Shown one piece after another: positions 1 to 9,101 of a stretch of 38,770 nt of DNA. A model generated the notes under the pieces. The model made no database searches and had not been told where the DNA came from. It worked only from the letters and a program-made list of their open reading frames with translations. Source of the stretch: Chitinophaga pinensis (GTDB lineage Bacteria > Bacteroidota > Bacteroidia > NS11-12g > UBA955); assembly GCA_945877575.1 (NCBI GenBank), contig CAMDUE010000009.1, forward strand, positions 71,173 through 109,942, in the 5' to 3' direction. Made by a program: the position numbers and the translations under genes. Within the stretch, counting starts at the first letter, position 1, and each line of letters starts with the position of its first letter.

Positions 1-1471
1 TTTGGGCGGGAATTTTAAATTGACTGACCAAGGGTTATTTACAATGCGACCTATGAAGTTTTTCGACGAATCAAAAGTGAATTTTGGCTGGTTGACACTT
101 GCCCTTACTCATGAGAATTATAAAAACTTTGCTTTAGACCTAAAAGTAGACAGTATTCGTAACATGCGGGTATTGAAAACGACAGAGAAGATGAATGATC
201 TATTCTATGGTAATGCTTGGGCTGATGGTAACTGTCGGATATATGGTTTGTTCTCGGAGATTGATATGGATATTAATCTCAAAACTAGAACCCAAACGTC
301 AGTGTCCATTCAATATCCCGAAGTTTCAGAGAATATAGTTTCGAATTCTATAAAATTTGTCACCAAAACAAAAGCCAGTAAAACTGCAATTCCCACACCT
401 GTTTTAGTAGAAAGCGATGCCATTGGTAAGATTACCTTGAATATACAAGCAACTGATGATGCCGAAGCAAGATTTGTCATTGATAAACGTTTAGGCGATG
501 TAATTAAAGGGAATGGAAGTGGAAATTTGCGGTTGATTTATGATAGAGACGAAGAATTATACCTTTATGGTAGTTACATGATTAGTAAAGGCGAATACGC
601 ATTTTCCTTGCCAGGGGTGAATCTTTTGAAAAAAATAAACTTACAAAAAGGAGGTACTATTGCCTGGGATGGTGATCCTTTTAACGCAAGAGTTGACCTA
701 GCAGGGAATTTCGAAAAACGACTTTCACCTTCAACATTGATGATTAGTAATGCAGGTTCAGGTAATTCCTATCCGGCTTCTCGATTTGTTAGTACCCTAT
801 ACATGAAGGGGAACTTGTTTAGTCCGCAGATTTCGTTTGATTTAGATGCACCAGATTTGATTTCTTCGGGTGGTACTTCTGCGAACGAGGTAAACTCTGT
901 TATTCAAAGAATAAAAGCTGATAAAGATGAAACCATGAGACAATCTATTGCTCTGTTGTTATTTGGGAATTTTTTGCCCCCATCATTTTCGTCTGCTTCG
1001 GCGCCTAACACCAATGCATTCAGCGGAACGGGTTTTGCAGGAAATAGCATTTCAACAATTGCGAGTAGCGTAGTGAATGACTTGTTTTCCAAATACGGTA
1101 TTCCCACCCGAATTCAAGTGAATATTGACGATGTTCGAAATGCAACAGGAACTAGTAATACTCAGTTGTTTGTCAATAGCGAATGGTTTTTATCAGATCG
1201 ACTTCGTTTAGATCTTAATTATGACCCAACCGTAGCCGTATTGGTTAATAGCGTGGCGGTACCCATTAATTTTAACTTGGAATATAAAACCAGTGATGAA
1301 AATTGGCGATTGAAGGCATTTTCTAGATCCAATAATTTGCTTTTACAGCAAAATAACTCACCCACTACCAACGGTGTATCAGGTAACACTTTAGGTACAG
1401 GAGTTCTTTACCGAAGAGAGTTTGACACCTTTCAACGAAAAAAGAAGAAGAAATCGAATGAATCAAACTAA
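1..1471 (+). CDS. TamB-like translocation/assembly module, C-terminal part (5' end outside window)
   Basis: The reading frame is open from the window edge to TAA at 1469-1471, giving about 489 residues; the true start lies upstream. The residues resemble the C-terminal DUF490/TamB domain: a long beta-rich region with a segment near residues 195-235 (YMISKGEYAFSLPGVNLL, then an 'Isw..GdPf.a.vdl' pattern seen as IAWDGDPFNARVDLAG), followed by an alternating-strand tail. TamB-family proteins bridge the inner and outer membranes and are implicated in outer-membrane protein assembly and lipid transport. The protein ends in a Lys-rich tail (QRKKKKKSNESN). A permease gene starts 9 bases downstream, so the two may share a transcript. 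The family call is fairly secure; the specific role here is inference from the family. Confidence 0.8.
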   Translation, partial: LGGNFKLTDQGLFTMRPMKFFDESKVNFGWLTLALTHENYKNFALDLKVDSIRNMRVLKTTEKMNDLFYGNAWADGNCRIYGLFSEIDMDINLKTRTQTSVSIQYPEVSENIVSNSIKFVTKTKASKTAIPTPVLVESDAIGKITLNIQATDDAEARFVIDKRLGDVIKGNGSGNLRLIYDRDEELYLYGSYMISKGEYAFSLPGVNLLKKINLQKGGTIAWDGDPFNARVDLAGNFEKRLSPSTLMISNAGSGNSYPASRFVSTLYMKGNLFSPQISFDLDAPDLISSGGTSANEVNSVIQRIKADKDETMRQSIALLLFGNFLPPSFSSASAPNTNAFSGTGFAGNSISTIASSVVNDLFSKYGIPTRIQVNIDDVRNATGTSNTQLFVNSEWFLSDRLRLDLNYDPTVAVLVNSVAVPINFNLEYKTSDENWRLKAFSRSNNLLLQQNNSPTTNGVSGNTLGTGVLYRREFDTFQRKKKKKSNESN

Positions 1472-1480
1472 ACTCGCACC

Positions 1481-2752
1481 ATGAAATCCGGATGGAGATT
1501 GTTCTTAGAATCAGTGCGAATGTCAACTGACGCTGTTAAGCGAAATAAACTCCGGAGTTTATTATCAGTCTTGGGTATAACCATAGGTATTTTCTGCATT
1601 GTTTCGGTATATGCACTGGTGCATTCCTTAGAACTAAGTCTAAATAATCGTTTTTCAAAAATGGGTACTCAAGTCTTGTTTGTTCAGAAATGGCCCTGGG
1701 ATGATATGGGAAATGATTATCCGTGGTGGAAGTTCTTGAAAAGGCCCGTTTCAAGCATACAAGAAGCCGAATTTTTAGAGCGTAAACTATCAAAGCAGCG
1801 GGTTTCAAACTTGGCTTATGTGTTTCAGTCAAATTTGAACGTTGCAGCCAACAAGCAGGTCTTGAACAATATATCCATAAAGTTTGTTTCTCATGCATTC
1901 GATAAAGTTCAAGATGTGAGTGTTGCAGAAGGTCGTTATTTCACTGAGCAAGAATCAAATGCCGGCAGAAATGTGTGTTTGTTGGGATACACCATTGCAC
2001 ATAATTTGTTTCCCGATGGCAGTGCCACCGGTAATGTCATTCGCTTGGGGAATCAAATGGTTACCGTGATTGGCGTGTGTGAGCAACAAGGCAGTAGCAT
2101 AGTAGGCCAAAGCAACGATGACATTGTAATTGCCCCTGTAAAACTTGGACTCAATCTGGCATCCTATAGAAACAGTGAAGACGCCCAAATTTTAGTTAGA
2201 GCCCAAGATAATGTTGATTTAGATGAACTGCGTTTCGAGATAAATCGGCTGATGAGACAAGTTCGTAAATTGCCTCCTCATGCCGAAGATGATTTTGCCG
2301 TAAATAAAATGTCCATGATCACAGATGCGATTTCTGGTTTGTTTGGACAAATACAAAAAATTGGGCTCATCATTGGAGCGTTCGCCATGATTGTAGGTAG
2401 TTTTGGGGTAGCGAATATCATGTTTGTTTCGGTTAAGGAAAGAACCCGTGAGATTGGTATCCAAAAAGCTCTTGGAGCAACCAATGGTTTTATTAGAGCT
2501 CAGTTTTTACTGGAAAGTGTTTGGCTAAGCATTGCTGGCGGAGCCATAGGATTGTTGTTAGTTGCTGGTCTCCTCAAGATTTTAGATGCGTTTGCCAAAT
2601 CAGGTATGGGGGCAGACGTGGTTCTAGCCTTAAATTTGGAGGATGCTTTGCTCGGAGTAATTACTTCAATAGTTGTTGGGTTAGTGGCGGGATTTCTTCC
2701 AGCCCAAACAGCCGCAAAATTGAGTCCCGTAGAAGCCATTAGATCGAATTAA
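1481..2752 (+). CDS. ABC transporter permease, MacB/FtsX type
   Basis: This 423-residue protein has the MacB-like permease layout: one N-terminal membrane segment at about residues 25-48 (LLSVLGITIGIFCIVSVYAL), a long periplasmic MacB_PCD-type region to about residue 285, then three membrane segments in the FtsX domain at the C-terminus. The FtsX signature is clear around residues 305-335 (FGVANIMFVSVKERTREIGIQ, then KALGAT), and the end LSPVEAIRSN is typical. No ATPase domain is fused and no ATPase gene lies nearby, so the partner must be encoded elsewhere. Family members act in mechanotransmission or lipoprotein/peptide export rather than classic transport. The gene starts 9 bases after the TamB-like stop and ends 2 bases before the next start, suggesting an operon. 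The substrate is unknown. Confidence 0.88.
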   Translation: MKSGWRLFLESVRMSTDAVKRNKLRSLLSVLGITIGIFCIVSVYALVHSLELSLNNRFSKMGTQVLFVQKWPWDDMGNDYPWWKFLKRPVSSIQEAEFLERKLSKQRVSNLAYVFQSNLNVAANKQVLNNISIKFVSHAFDKVQDVSVAEGRYFTEQESNAGRNVCLLGYTIAHNLFPDGSATGNVIRLGNQMVTVIGVCEQQGSSIVGQSNDDIVIAPVKLGLNLASYRNSEDAQILVRAQDNVDLDELRFEINRLMRQVRKLPPHAEDDFAVNKMSMITDAISGLFGQIQKIGLIIGAFAMIVGSFGVANIMFVSVKERTREIGIQKALGATNGFIRAQFLLESVWLSIAGGAIGLLLVAGLLKILDAFAKSGMGADVVLALNLEDALLGVITSIVVGLVAGFLPAQTAAKLSPVEAIRSN

Positions 2753-2754
2753 GA

Positions 2755-4938
2755 ATGAATAAAAGTATATTGTTATTAGGGGCGTTGGTGTTTTTTGGAG
2801 GACAAATTCAGGCTCAAAAAGATTCAGCAAAGATTGAAGGTGTTGAAATAAAAGTTCAAAAAAGTATCATTGAAAATCAAGCAGATAAGCTGGTTTATAA
2901 TGCTTCTGAAGATATTACCAGTCAGGGACAATCTGCCAGTGACTTATTGGCGAAAGTGCCCATGGTTGATGTTGATATGGACGGCAATGTGTCGTTGAGA
3001 GGAAATAGGAACGTAAGATTTTTGGTCAATGGTAGGCCTTCAGGATTGATATCGGGTAGTCCAGCAGATGCTTTAAGGGCACTTTCAGCTGATGACATTG
3101 AGAGGATAGAAGTTATTACCAATCCTTCTTCTAAATACGATGCCGATGGTTCTGGTGGTATCATTAATATCATCATGAAAAAGAAAATTGTGGGTAACAC
3201 AGGGAATTTGCGATTGGGTATTGGTACTAGAAGTGCACATTTTGGAGGGCAATATTCATCGGTTAGGGGTAAAAATAATTTTTCGGCATCCGCTGGAGGG
3301 CATTTTTGGAGGAGTTGGGGAGATGTAGTAACCACTCGAACCAATGTAAATGCTTTAGGCGAGAATTGGGTCTTAAAGCAAAATGGTTATGCCAACAATT
3401 GGGGAGGCGGCCCAAGAATTACCCTGAATTTAGACAGGCAAATTGACGATAAACAATCGCTCGTTTTAACCGTGGGTACCAATTCTCAAATGAGAAGCAA
3501 CAAACAAGACTGGACCAACCTTCAAGGGTTGAGTGCTTTGCAAAAAACGTCTGATCAATCTGCCGATCGATTTAATTTTGGGATGGGATATGATTTAGGG
3601 TTTGATTATCGTAAGAAATTCGATAAAAAAGACCGTGAGTTTTCAATTTCAGGGTTGATGGCCATTGGCACCGGAAATGATTATTATTTAGCGAAAAGAG
3701 ATTTTTATGGAATTATTGTTACTAACGAACAAGAGCAAAGTTTGAATTCTACGTTGAACAATGAGACCTCTTTGCAAGTAGATTATACCGAACCTTTTAC
3801 ACAAGCAATTAAAGGGGAGTTTGGTGCAAAGGCCATTTTTAGAACCGTCAATTCTGATTATTTGTTTAGTTTTTATAACGATACCTTGGGTGATTTTATT
3901 GAAGCTAAAGATAGAACCAACGGCTTGGAATATTATCAGAATGTATATGCAGCCTATGGTCAATTGAATTATTCTTTCGCGAAGAAATATTCTGTGAGAG
4001 TAGGTCTAAGATACGAAATGACCGAATTTGGTGGCGCCTTAACCCAATCTCAAAAGAGTGAGTTTAAGGGCGATCCTTATGCTAATTTGGTGCCTTCTTT
4101 TAATATTTCACGGTCTATTGGGAAGGGTGGTTTTGCTCGATTCAATTACAATCGACGCATTCAGAGGCCGTCGTTATTTTATCTGAATCCATACGTAAAT
4201 ACTTCTGATCCTTTGAATGTTTCTCAAGGAAATCCATATTTGTCTCCTGAGTTTGGCGATAATTTTGAATTTTCTTTTGGGAATTATACAAAAGTGGGGG
4301 GCTATGGTTTTAATATTTTTCACAAAAGAGTTGACCAAGCCATTGAAACATACCGAACTGTAAACGCGAATGATATATATGTTACCACCTATGGTAATTT
4401 TGGATTAAACAGGCAGAATGGGTTTGATTTTAATGTGAATTTCAGAGGTAAAGGATGGTCTTTGTTTTTTAACGGTGGTGCGGGGTTGGTGCAGATTTCC
4501 ACATTGGTTGATTCTGGTGCAATTGCTGGATTATCTGTTCGTGGGGTCACCTATAGTGCAAGTCTAAGAGGAAATGTGAAATTGAGTAAAAACTGGATGT
4601 TAGAAGCATTTTCAAGGGTGAATGCTCCTAGTTTTTCTTTACAAGGATATTCACAGAATTGGTTGTTTCATACGATTGGATTTAAACGACAATTCAAGAA
4701 TGATCAAGGGGGAATTGGCTTTGGATTTGATAATCCGTTTTCGCCGGTGGTTCACTTAAAAACAGAAAATCAAGGGATTGGCTTTACCTATCTTCAAGAT
4801 AGAGAGATGAACATGTGGGGTGTGCGAATCAATTTTGATTATAAATTGGGTAAAATCAGCAGTCAGCCTGAGAATATTAGAGAGATCAAAATCAAAAACG
4901 AAGATTTGAAAAACGGCGACGGTCAAGGTGGAATGTAA
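2755..4938 (+). CDS. Outer-membrane beta-barrel protein, TonB-dependent-receptor-like
   Basis: The 727-residue product begins with a signal peptide (cleavage near residue 20, after GGQIQAQ). It then has a plug-like domain to about residue 140: 'SASDLLAKVPMV', 'LRGNRNVRFLVNGRPS' and 'IERIEVITNPSSKYDADGSG', followed by IINIIMKK, the usual plug end. The remainder is an outer-membrane beta-barrel of the 'outer membrane beta-barrel family protein' type found widely in Bacteroidetes. The N-terminal carboxypeptidase-regulatory-like domain that often precedes the plug in this family is absent or reduced to a short stretch. It starts 2 bases after the permease stop. The ligand is unknown; there is no SusD partner next to it. 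Confidence 0.87.
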   Translation: MNKSILLLGALVFFGGQIQAQKDSAKIEGVEIKVQKSIIENQADKLVYNASEDITSQGQSASDLLAKVPMVDVDMDGNVSLRGNRNVRFLVNGRPSGLISGSPADALRALSADDIERIEVITNPSSKYDADGSGGIINIIMKKKIVGNTGNLRLGIGTRSAHFGGQYSSVRGKNNFSASAGGHFWRSWGDVVTTRTNVNALGENWVLKQNGYANNWGGGPRITLNLDRQIDDKQSLVLTVGTNSQMRSNKQDWTNLQGLSALQKTSDQSADRFNFGMGYDLGFDYRKKFDKKDREFSISGLMAIGTGNDYYLAKRDFYGIIVTNEQEQSLNSTLNNETSLQVDYTEPFTQAIKGEFGAKAIFRTVNSDYLFSFYNDTLGDFIEAKDRTNGLEYYQNVYAAYGQLNYSFAKKYSVRVGLRYEMTEFGGALTQSQKSEFKGDPYANLVPSFNISRSIGKGGFARFNYNRRIQRPSLFYLNPYVNTSDPLNVSQGNPYLSPEFGDNFEFSFGNYTKVGGYGFNIFHKRVDQAIETYRTVNANDIYVTTYGNFGLNRQNGFDFNVNFRGKGWSLFFNGGAGLVQISTLVDSGAIAGLSVRGVTYSASLRGNVKLSKNWMLEAFSRVNAPSFSLQGYSQNWLFHTIGFKRQFKNDQGGIGFGFDNPFSPVVHLKTENQGIGFTYLQDREMNMWGVRINFDYKLGKISSQPENIREIKIKNEDLKNGDGQGGM

Positions 4939-4964
4939 ATGGAGTAAATTCGATTGGATTTTCG

Positions 4965-4972
4965 TAGTTTTG
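4965..4972 (+). promoter_or_regulatory. TAnnTTTG promoter -7 element for the DUF3127 gene
   Basis: TAGTTTTG matches the Bacteroidetes -7 consensus exactly and ends 4 bases before the ATG at 4977. No clear -33 TTTG is seen upstream. The spacing would place transcription start at or within a few bases of the start codon. Confidence 0.55.
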
Positions 4973-4976
4973 TGAT

Positions 4977-5378
4977 ATGGACATTCAAGGTAAAATTGTA
5001 CAAATACTTCCCAAGCAGACAGGAGAAGGCAAAAACGGAACGTGGGAAAAGCAAGATTATATTTTAGAAACCCAGGCCCAATATCCCAAAAAGGTATGTT
5101 TTTCAGTTTGGGGCGTAAAAATTTCTCAATACAACATTCAAATGGGTGAATTTGTAAGTTTAGGAGTGGATGTGGAAAGTCGCGAATACAATGGAAGATG
5201 GTATACAGATCTTAAAGCTTGGAAAGTGGATAGACCGGGTGCGGCTCCAATGAGCAGCAACACAGGAACATCGACTAGCAATCAACAAGCCAATGATCCT
5301 TTTGCAGATACGGCCCAAGTAAGCGACCCATTTGCATCTTCTTCGAACTCCGAAGAGGCAGATGATTTGCCATTCTAA
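4977..5378 (+). CDS. DUF3127 family protein with SSB-like acidic C-terminal tail
   Basis: The protein has 133 residues. Residues 1-90 match the DUF3127 pattern (start MDIQGKIVQILPKQTGEGKN, then 'WEKQDYILET', 'YNGRWYTDLKAWKV'), which reads as a small OB-like beta-barrel. After this comes a Ser/Thr/Asn/Gln-rich low-complexity linker (about residues 91-122) and an acidic end, EEADDLPF. This linker-plus-tip layout is that of bacterial single-stranded-DNA-binding proteins, whose DDIPF-type tip recruits replication and repair enzymes. The likeness to SSB is my reading of the sequence; a nucleic-acid role for this family is inference. The gene stands alone, 38 bases after the barrel gene, with its own TAnnTTTG element. 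Confidence 0.8.
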   Translation: MDIQGKIVQILPKQTGEGKNGTWEKQDYILETQAQYPKKVCFSVWGVKISQYNIQMGEFVSLGVDVESREYNGRWYTDLKAWKVDRPGAAPMSSNTGTSTSNQQANDPFADTAQVSDPFASSSNSEEADDLPF

Positions 5379-5460
5379 TGTCATATTAATGTCGCTAAGT
5401 TGTCAGCAGTAAACGATGTTGACTGATTTGGTGTCTATAACTAGTTGAGATGTAACAGCC

Positions 5461-8400
5461 ATGAAATTAAACCAATACAAAAAAATATTCCTTCTCGTCT
5501 TATTGTCAATTTCTTCAGTGGTGCTTCAAGCTACAGATTATTATTTGAGTACAACGGGAGACGACACTAAAGACGGGTTGAGCCCAGCAAACGCATGGAA
5601 AACTTTGTCAAAAGCGGTAAGTACGCTAACTAACAATGATAAATTGTTTATAGCTGCCGGAAACTATACAGGTAGTTTAAATGTGGGTGTTACCCTGTCG
5701 GTTTCTGTTGACGGAACGGTAAGAGTTGACCATCTAAGAATGAACGCGGGTTCTTTGGCCTTAGAGGGAAGTAGTAGTGGTTTATTGAATGTAAAAGATT
5801 CACTTGTTTTGAGCAATGGCATTATCACCGTGAGCACTACCACCGCAAGATTACATGCGTTGGCAACTTGTGGTTTAAAGGGTGGTAATAAAAATAGTTA
5901 TGTGATAGGTGGTTATGCGGTGCATAATAGTGTTTCTAGCGGTAAGGCATTTATGTGGCATGTGGGTGTACTAAATCAATACCGCCCCGTCAAGATGGAA
6001 GGCTTCTTTCAGCCATCTTTGAGTGATCATTGGTTTCATGCGGAGTATTTTTACACAACGCCTCCAGCATCACCTACTTTACCATCTACCACCAGAAATA
6101 TTTCGAAAACTGGATATTGGTTTGTTAAGTCTTCAGCGGGTCCAACAGAAGCGAGAGCTTTTGAAATGTCTTTTTATTACGATTCAGTAATTGCCGATGA
6201 CGGGGTATATGATGCTCCCCAATTGCAACTTTTAAACTCCAATGGTACAAAGCCATGGACCATCAATAAAACTGGAGGTACTTTTGATCGTAAAGGCTAC
6301 ATTACTTCTAACGCAACTGATAGTTTGAAGTTTTATGTTTTAGGGAATGCTAAAGGCGGTTCATCTTTTCAGGGAGGTGTTAATACATTAGGCGATAAAA
6401 CCAATCCCTTTGCAAAATTCACCTTTGAAACTAAAGCCTTGTGCGTGGGAGATACCATTTACTTTAAAGATCAATCCCAAAATGCTGCGGGCGTTAGTTA
6501 TACTTGGAAATTTGGTGATGAGAGCTTGACAGGTTCATTGGCAGGTAAAAACGTACTTTCTACCGGACCCACCAGTAAAAATCCAGTTCATATTTACAAC
6601 GGAGCGGGTAATTTCAGGGTTCGCTTGGAAATAAGAAACGTAAGCAATGTGATTGATACCTCAATTCTTATTCTTTCTGTTGGTGTTCGACCAAAATTGA
6701 CGGGCTTAAATGCTATTCAGTTTTATCGTTATCCCATGAACGCAATAGATACCTTTGATGATGCAACTATTTGTCAAGGACAACGCTTTTGGGCAATTGA
6801 TAACTATGATATCACCTTTGGTTATAATCCCAACAATGATTATGTGACAAATCTTGAGATTAAAGTGGTGGGTGTAACTCCTGAGCCCAAGCTTCAAACC
6901 GTGATGCCGATTCCGGGGATGGATACTCTAAAAACTACTATATCTCAGCCTGGCGCTTACCAAATATTCGCTACTAGAACTACGAATAAAGGCTGTAAGG
7001 CGTTTGACGTAGCAGATTTGATTATTTATGCAACTCCAGGAGTTGCATTTGTTTGGAGTAAACAATGTGAAACTCCTCCCAATACAAAATTTTTAGTAAC
7101 TAATATGACGGGTAATCCTTCATTTACTAACAAAATTCAAAAATGGCGTTGGGAATACGAGGGTCAGAACATTACTGGAGATGTGGTTAAAAATCCGTCA
7201 ACTAGGAGTTATTTGTTTTCAGGTGGTCATCCTGGGGTTAATATGGTCAAGTTGATTATGGAAACCAACTTTGGCTGTATAGATTCATTCAGCGATCCGG
7301 TATATATTTATCCCAAACCAATAATTGGATTTAACTTAGATAAATTGTGTGATGGTGAAGTGATGGAAGCTGATGCCACCAGTTCTCAGATCAAATTTGG
7401 CGGAAGTATAGATGATTATGTTTGGAAATTTCATTTAACAGGTGGCGGATTGCAAGACACAGGAAATCAGGTTACTTATCAGTATCCAGGGCCTGGTTTA
7501 TATTCGAATAAATTGACCTTGTTTTCTTATAATAACGGATTGCCTATTTGTAGGGCTGACTCAACTTTTACGGTGAGAATTCACCCAAAGCCAACTCCAA
7601 GTTATCAAATAAAAGAGGTTTGCTTTGGAGATTCAACTTCGTTGCGGAGGGTGATTGATCGTTATCCTCACCGTGACAGTATGTTATATTATTGGTTCTT
7701 AGATTACAATTATATTGGCAACGATACTAATTTCAAGTATAAATTGCCAAAGCCAGGTAATTATGCATTAACGATGCGCGCATCATCCTTGGCGGGTTGT
7801 AGAGATTCTGCGGTTGGAGTTTTGCGGTCATTCTACGTTCCCGATGTGTCATTCAATCTCGATATGACGGTTCCTGGAAATGATACATTTCAGTGTTTAA
7901 ATTGGAACAGATATACTTTTGATTACAATTTTGGTCTAGACCCTTACGATACCATACGAAACTCGTATTGGGATTTTGGAGATAGCATTGTAGAGTCTCC
8001 AGTCACCAATAATTACCACGGCTATACAAAAGCCGACACATTTACAGTTAAATTATTTGTTGACAACGTGAATGGTTGTGCAGACAGTGCTTACCAAACC
8101 GTTTATGTTTGGCCTTCTCCGGTGGCTGGTTTCACCCACGAAGGAATTTGTATGCCAGATACGGTTGTCTTCACCGATACCATTTCAACCTCGGTTGATC
8201 CCATAGTCAAGCGATTTTGGGATTTTGGTAATGGAAAGTCTGATACCAACAATGTGAATATTGCTCGAAATCTATACATGGACGCAACTCCGGTTACTGT
8301 TACCTATGTGATTACATCTGATCACGGTTGTGTAGATACTGCAGTTAAAGTTTTGGATTCTCTGATAGATATTCCGAAGGCGAATTGGCAAATCATTGCC

Positions 8401-9099
8401 GGTAGCATGCCCCTGTGTAAAGGTGATTCAGCCATTTTCCAAGTTTTGGGAGGAGACTCTGTTAGTTGGAAAGTAGATCTTGATACCGCTCGTTCTAAAA
8501 CATTCAATAAGTCAGGAACTTATGTATTCAGAGTGTATAACGGGCCTGGAACTTGTTTTGCATCTGATTCGGTTCAGGTTTATGCATATTCACCAGCAGA
8601 TATTCAAGCTTATGCCGATACAACTATTTTTAGAGGAAGACAGGCGCAATTGAGATTGAAAAATGCCTACAGCAACATCAAATGGTTTCCATCTAATTTA
8701 TTGTTAGATAGTATCAGTGATTTTGTTGTCACCAAACGTTTGACAGATAGTACGGTATTTTATGTAACCGCTTTGGATTCAAACGGATGCCCGGATTTAG
8801 ATTCTGTTATTGTCAGAATTATTGATCCACCATTGGTTAAAATACCTAACATTATTACTCCAAGTGGAGATGATAAAAATCAAACTTGGAATTTGATTGA
8901 TATACCCGATTTATTCTTGTTTGACATTGTAATTTCTGATAGACAAGGAAAAAGAGTATATTCGACAAGTAATTATGACAACAATTGGGCGGCAACAGAT
9001 CAAAACGGAGATCCTTTGCCCGATGGAGTCTACTTTTATTATATGAAAAATCGTCAAACCAATCAGGTGTATAGAGGATACATTCAGGTTATTAAATAA
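5461..9099 (+). CDS. Large PKD-rich surface protein with T9SS type B sorting domain (CHU_C)
   Basis: This 1212-residue secreted protein has a signal peptide ending near residue 25. Next comes an N-terminal segment like a right-handed parallel beta-helix start (YYLSTTGDDTKDGLSPANAW, residues about 27-46). Several PKD-like Ig modules follow, recognisable by 'YTWKFGD' (about residue 345), 'SYWDFGD' (about 835) and 'RFWDFGNG' (about 920), each with a paired Cys or 'GC.D' end. The last ~85 residues form a gliding-motility-associated C-terminal domain (IPNIITPSGDDKNQTWNL, 'DNNWAATDQNGDPLPDGVYF'), which directs export through the type IX secretion system and surface retention. The PorP/SprF-like gene follows after 2 bases, the usual partner arrangement for this sorting class. 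It is probably an adhesin or surface fibre; the binding target is unknown. Confidence 0.9.
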   Translation: MKLNQYKKIFLLVLLSISSVVLQATDYYLSTTGDDTKDGLSPANAWKTLSKAVSTLTNNDKLFIAAGNYTGSLNVGVTLSVSVDGTVRVDHLRMNAGSLALEGSSSGLLNVKDSLVLSNGIITVSTTTARLHALATCGLKGGNKNSYVIGGYAVHNSVSSGKAFMWHVGVLNQYRPVKMEGFFQPSLSDHWFHAEYFYTTPPASPTLPSTTRNISKTGYWFVKSSAGPTEARAFEMSFYYDSVIADDGVYDAPQLQLLNSNGTKPWTINKTGGTFDRKGYITSNATDSLKFYVLGNAKGGSSFQGGVNTLGDKTNPFAKFTFETKALCVGDTIYFKDQSQNAAGVSYTWKFGDESLTGSLAGKNVLSTGPTSKNPVHIYNGAGNFRVRLEIRNVSNVIDTSILILSVGVRPKLTGLNAIQFYRYPMNAIDTFDDATICQGQRFWAIDNYDITFGYNPNNDYVTNLEIKVVGVTPEPKLQTVMPIPGMDTLKTTISQPGAYQIFATRTTNKGCKAFDVADLIIYATPGVAFVWSKQCETPPNTKFLVTNMTGNPSFTNKIQKWRWEYEGQNITGDVVKNPSTRSYLFSGGHPGVNMVKLIMETNFGCIDSFSDPVYIYPKPIIGFNLDKLCDGEVMEADATSSQIKFGGSIDDYVWKFHLTGGGLQDTGNQVTYQYPGPGLYSNKLTLFSYNNGLPICRADSTFTVRIHPKPTPSYQIKEVCFGDSTSLRRVIDRYPHRDSMLYYWFLDYNYIGNDTNFKYKLPKPGNYALTMRASSLAGCRDSAVGVLRSFYVPDVSFNLDMTVPGNDTFQCLNWNRYTFDYNFGLDPYDTIRNSYWDFGDSIVESPVTNNYHGYTKADTFTVKLFVDNVNGCADSAYQTVYVWPSPVAGFTHEGICMPDTVVFTDTISTSVDPIVKRFWDFGNGKSDTNNVNIARNLYMDATPVTVTYVITSDHGCVDTAVKVLDSLIDIPKANWQIIAGSMPLCKGDSAIFQVLGGDSVSWKVDLDTARSKTFNKSGTYVFRVYNGPGTCFASDSVQVYAYSPADIQAYADTTIFRGRQAQLRLKNAYSNIKWFPSNLLLDSISDFVVTKRLTDSTVFYVTALDSNGCPDLDSVIVRIIDPPLVKIPNIITPSGDDKNQTWNLIDIPDLFLFDIVISDRQGKRVYSTSNYDNNWAATDQNGDPLPDGVYFYYMKNRQTNQVYRGYIQVIK

Positions 9100-9101
9100 A
9101 C

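Noticed and set aside
2-4. TTG at base 2 as the start of the first gene.
   Set aside because: The frame is open to the edge and the visible part lacks the N-terminal TamB regions and a signal or anchor, so the true start is upstream of the window.
5379-5460. A sigma-70-like TTGACT/TATAAC pair upstream of the 1212-residue protein gene.
   Set aside because: The two hexamers are only 11 bases apart, too close, and this promoter type is not the norm in Bacteroidota.
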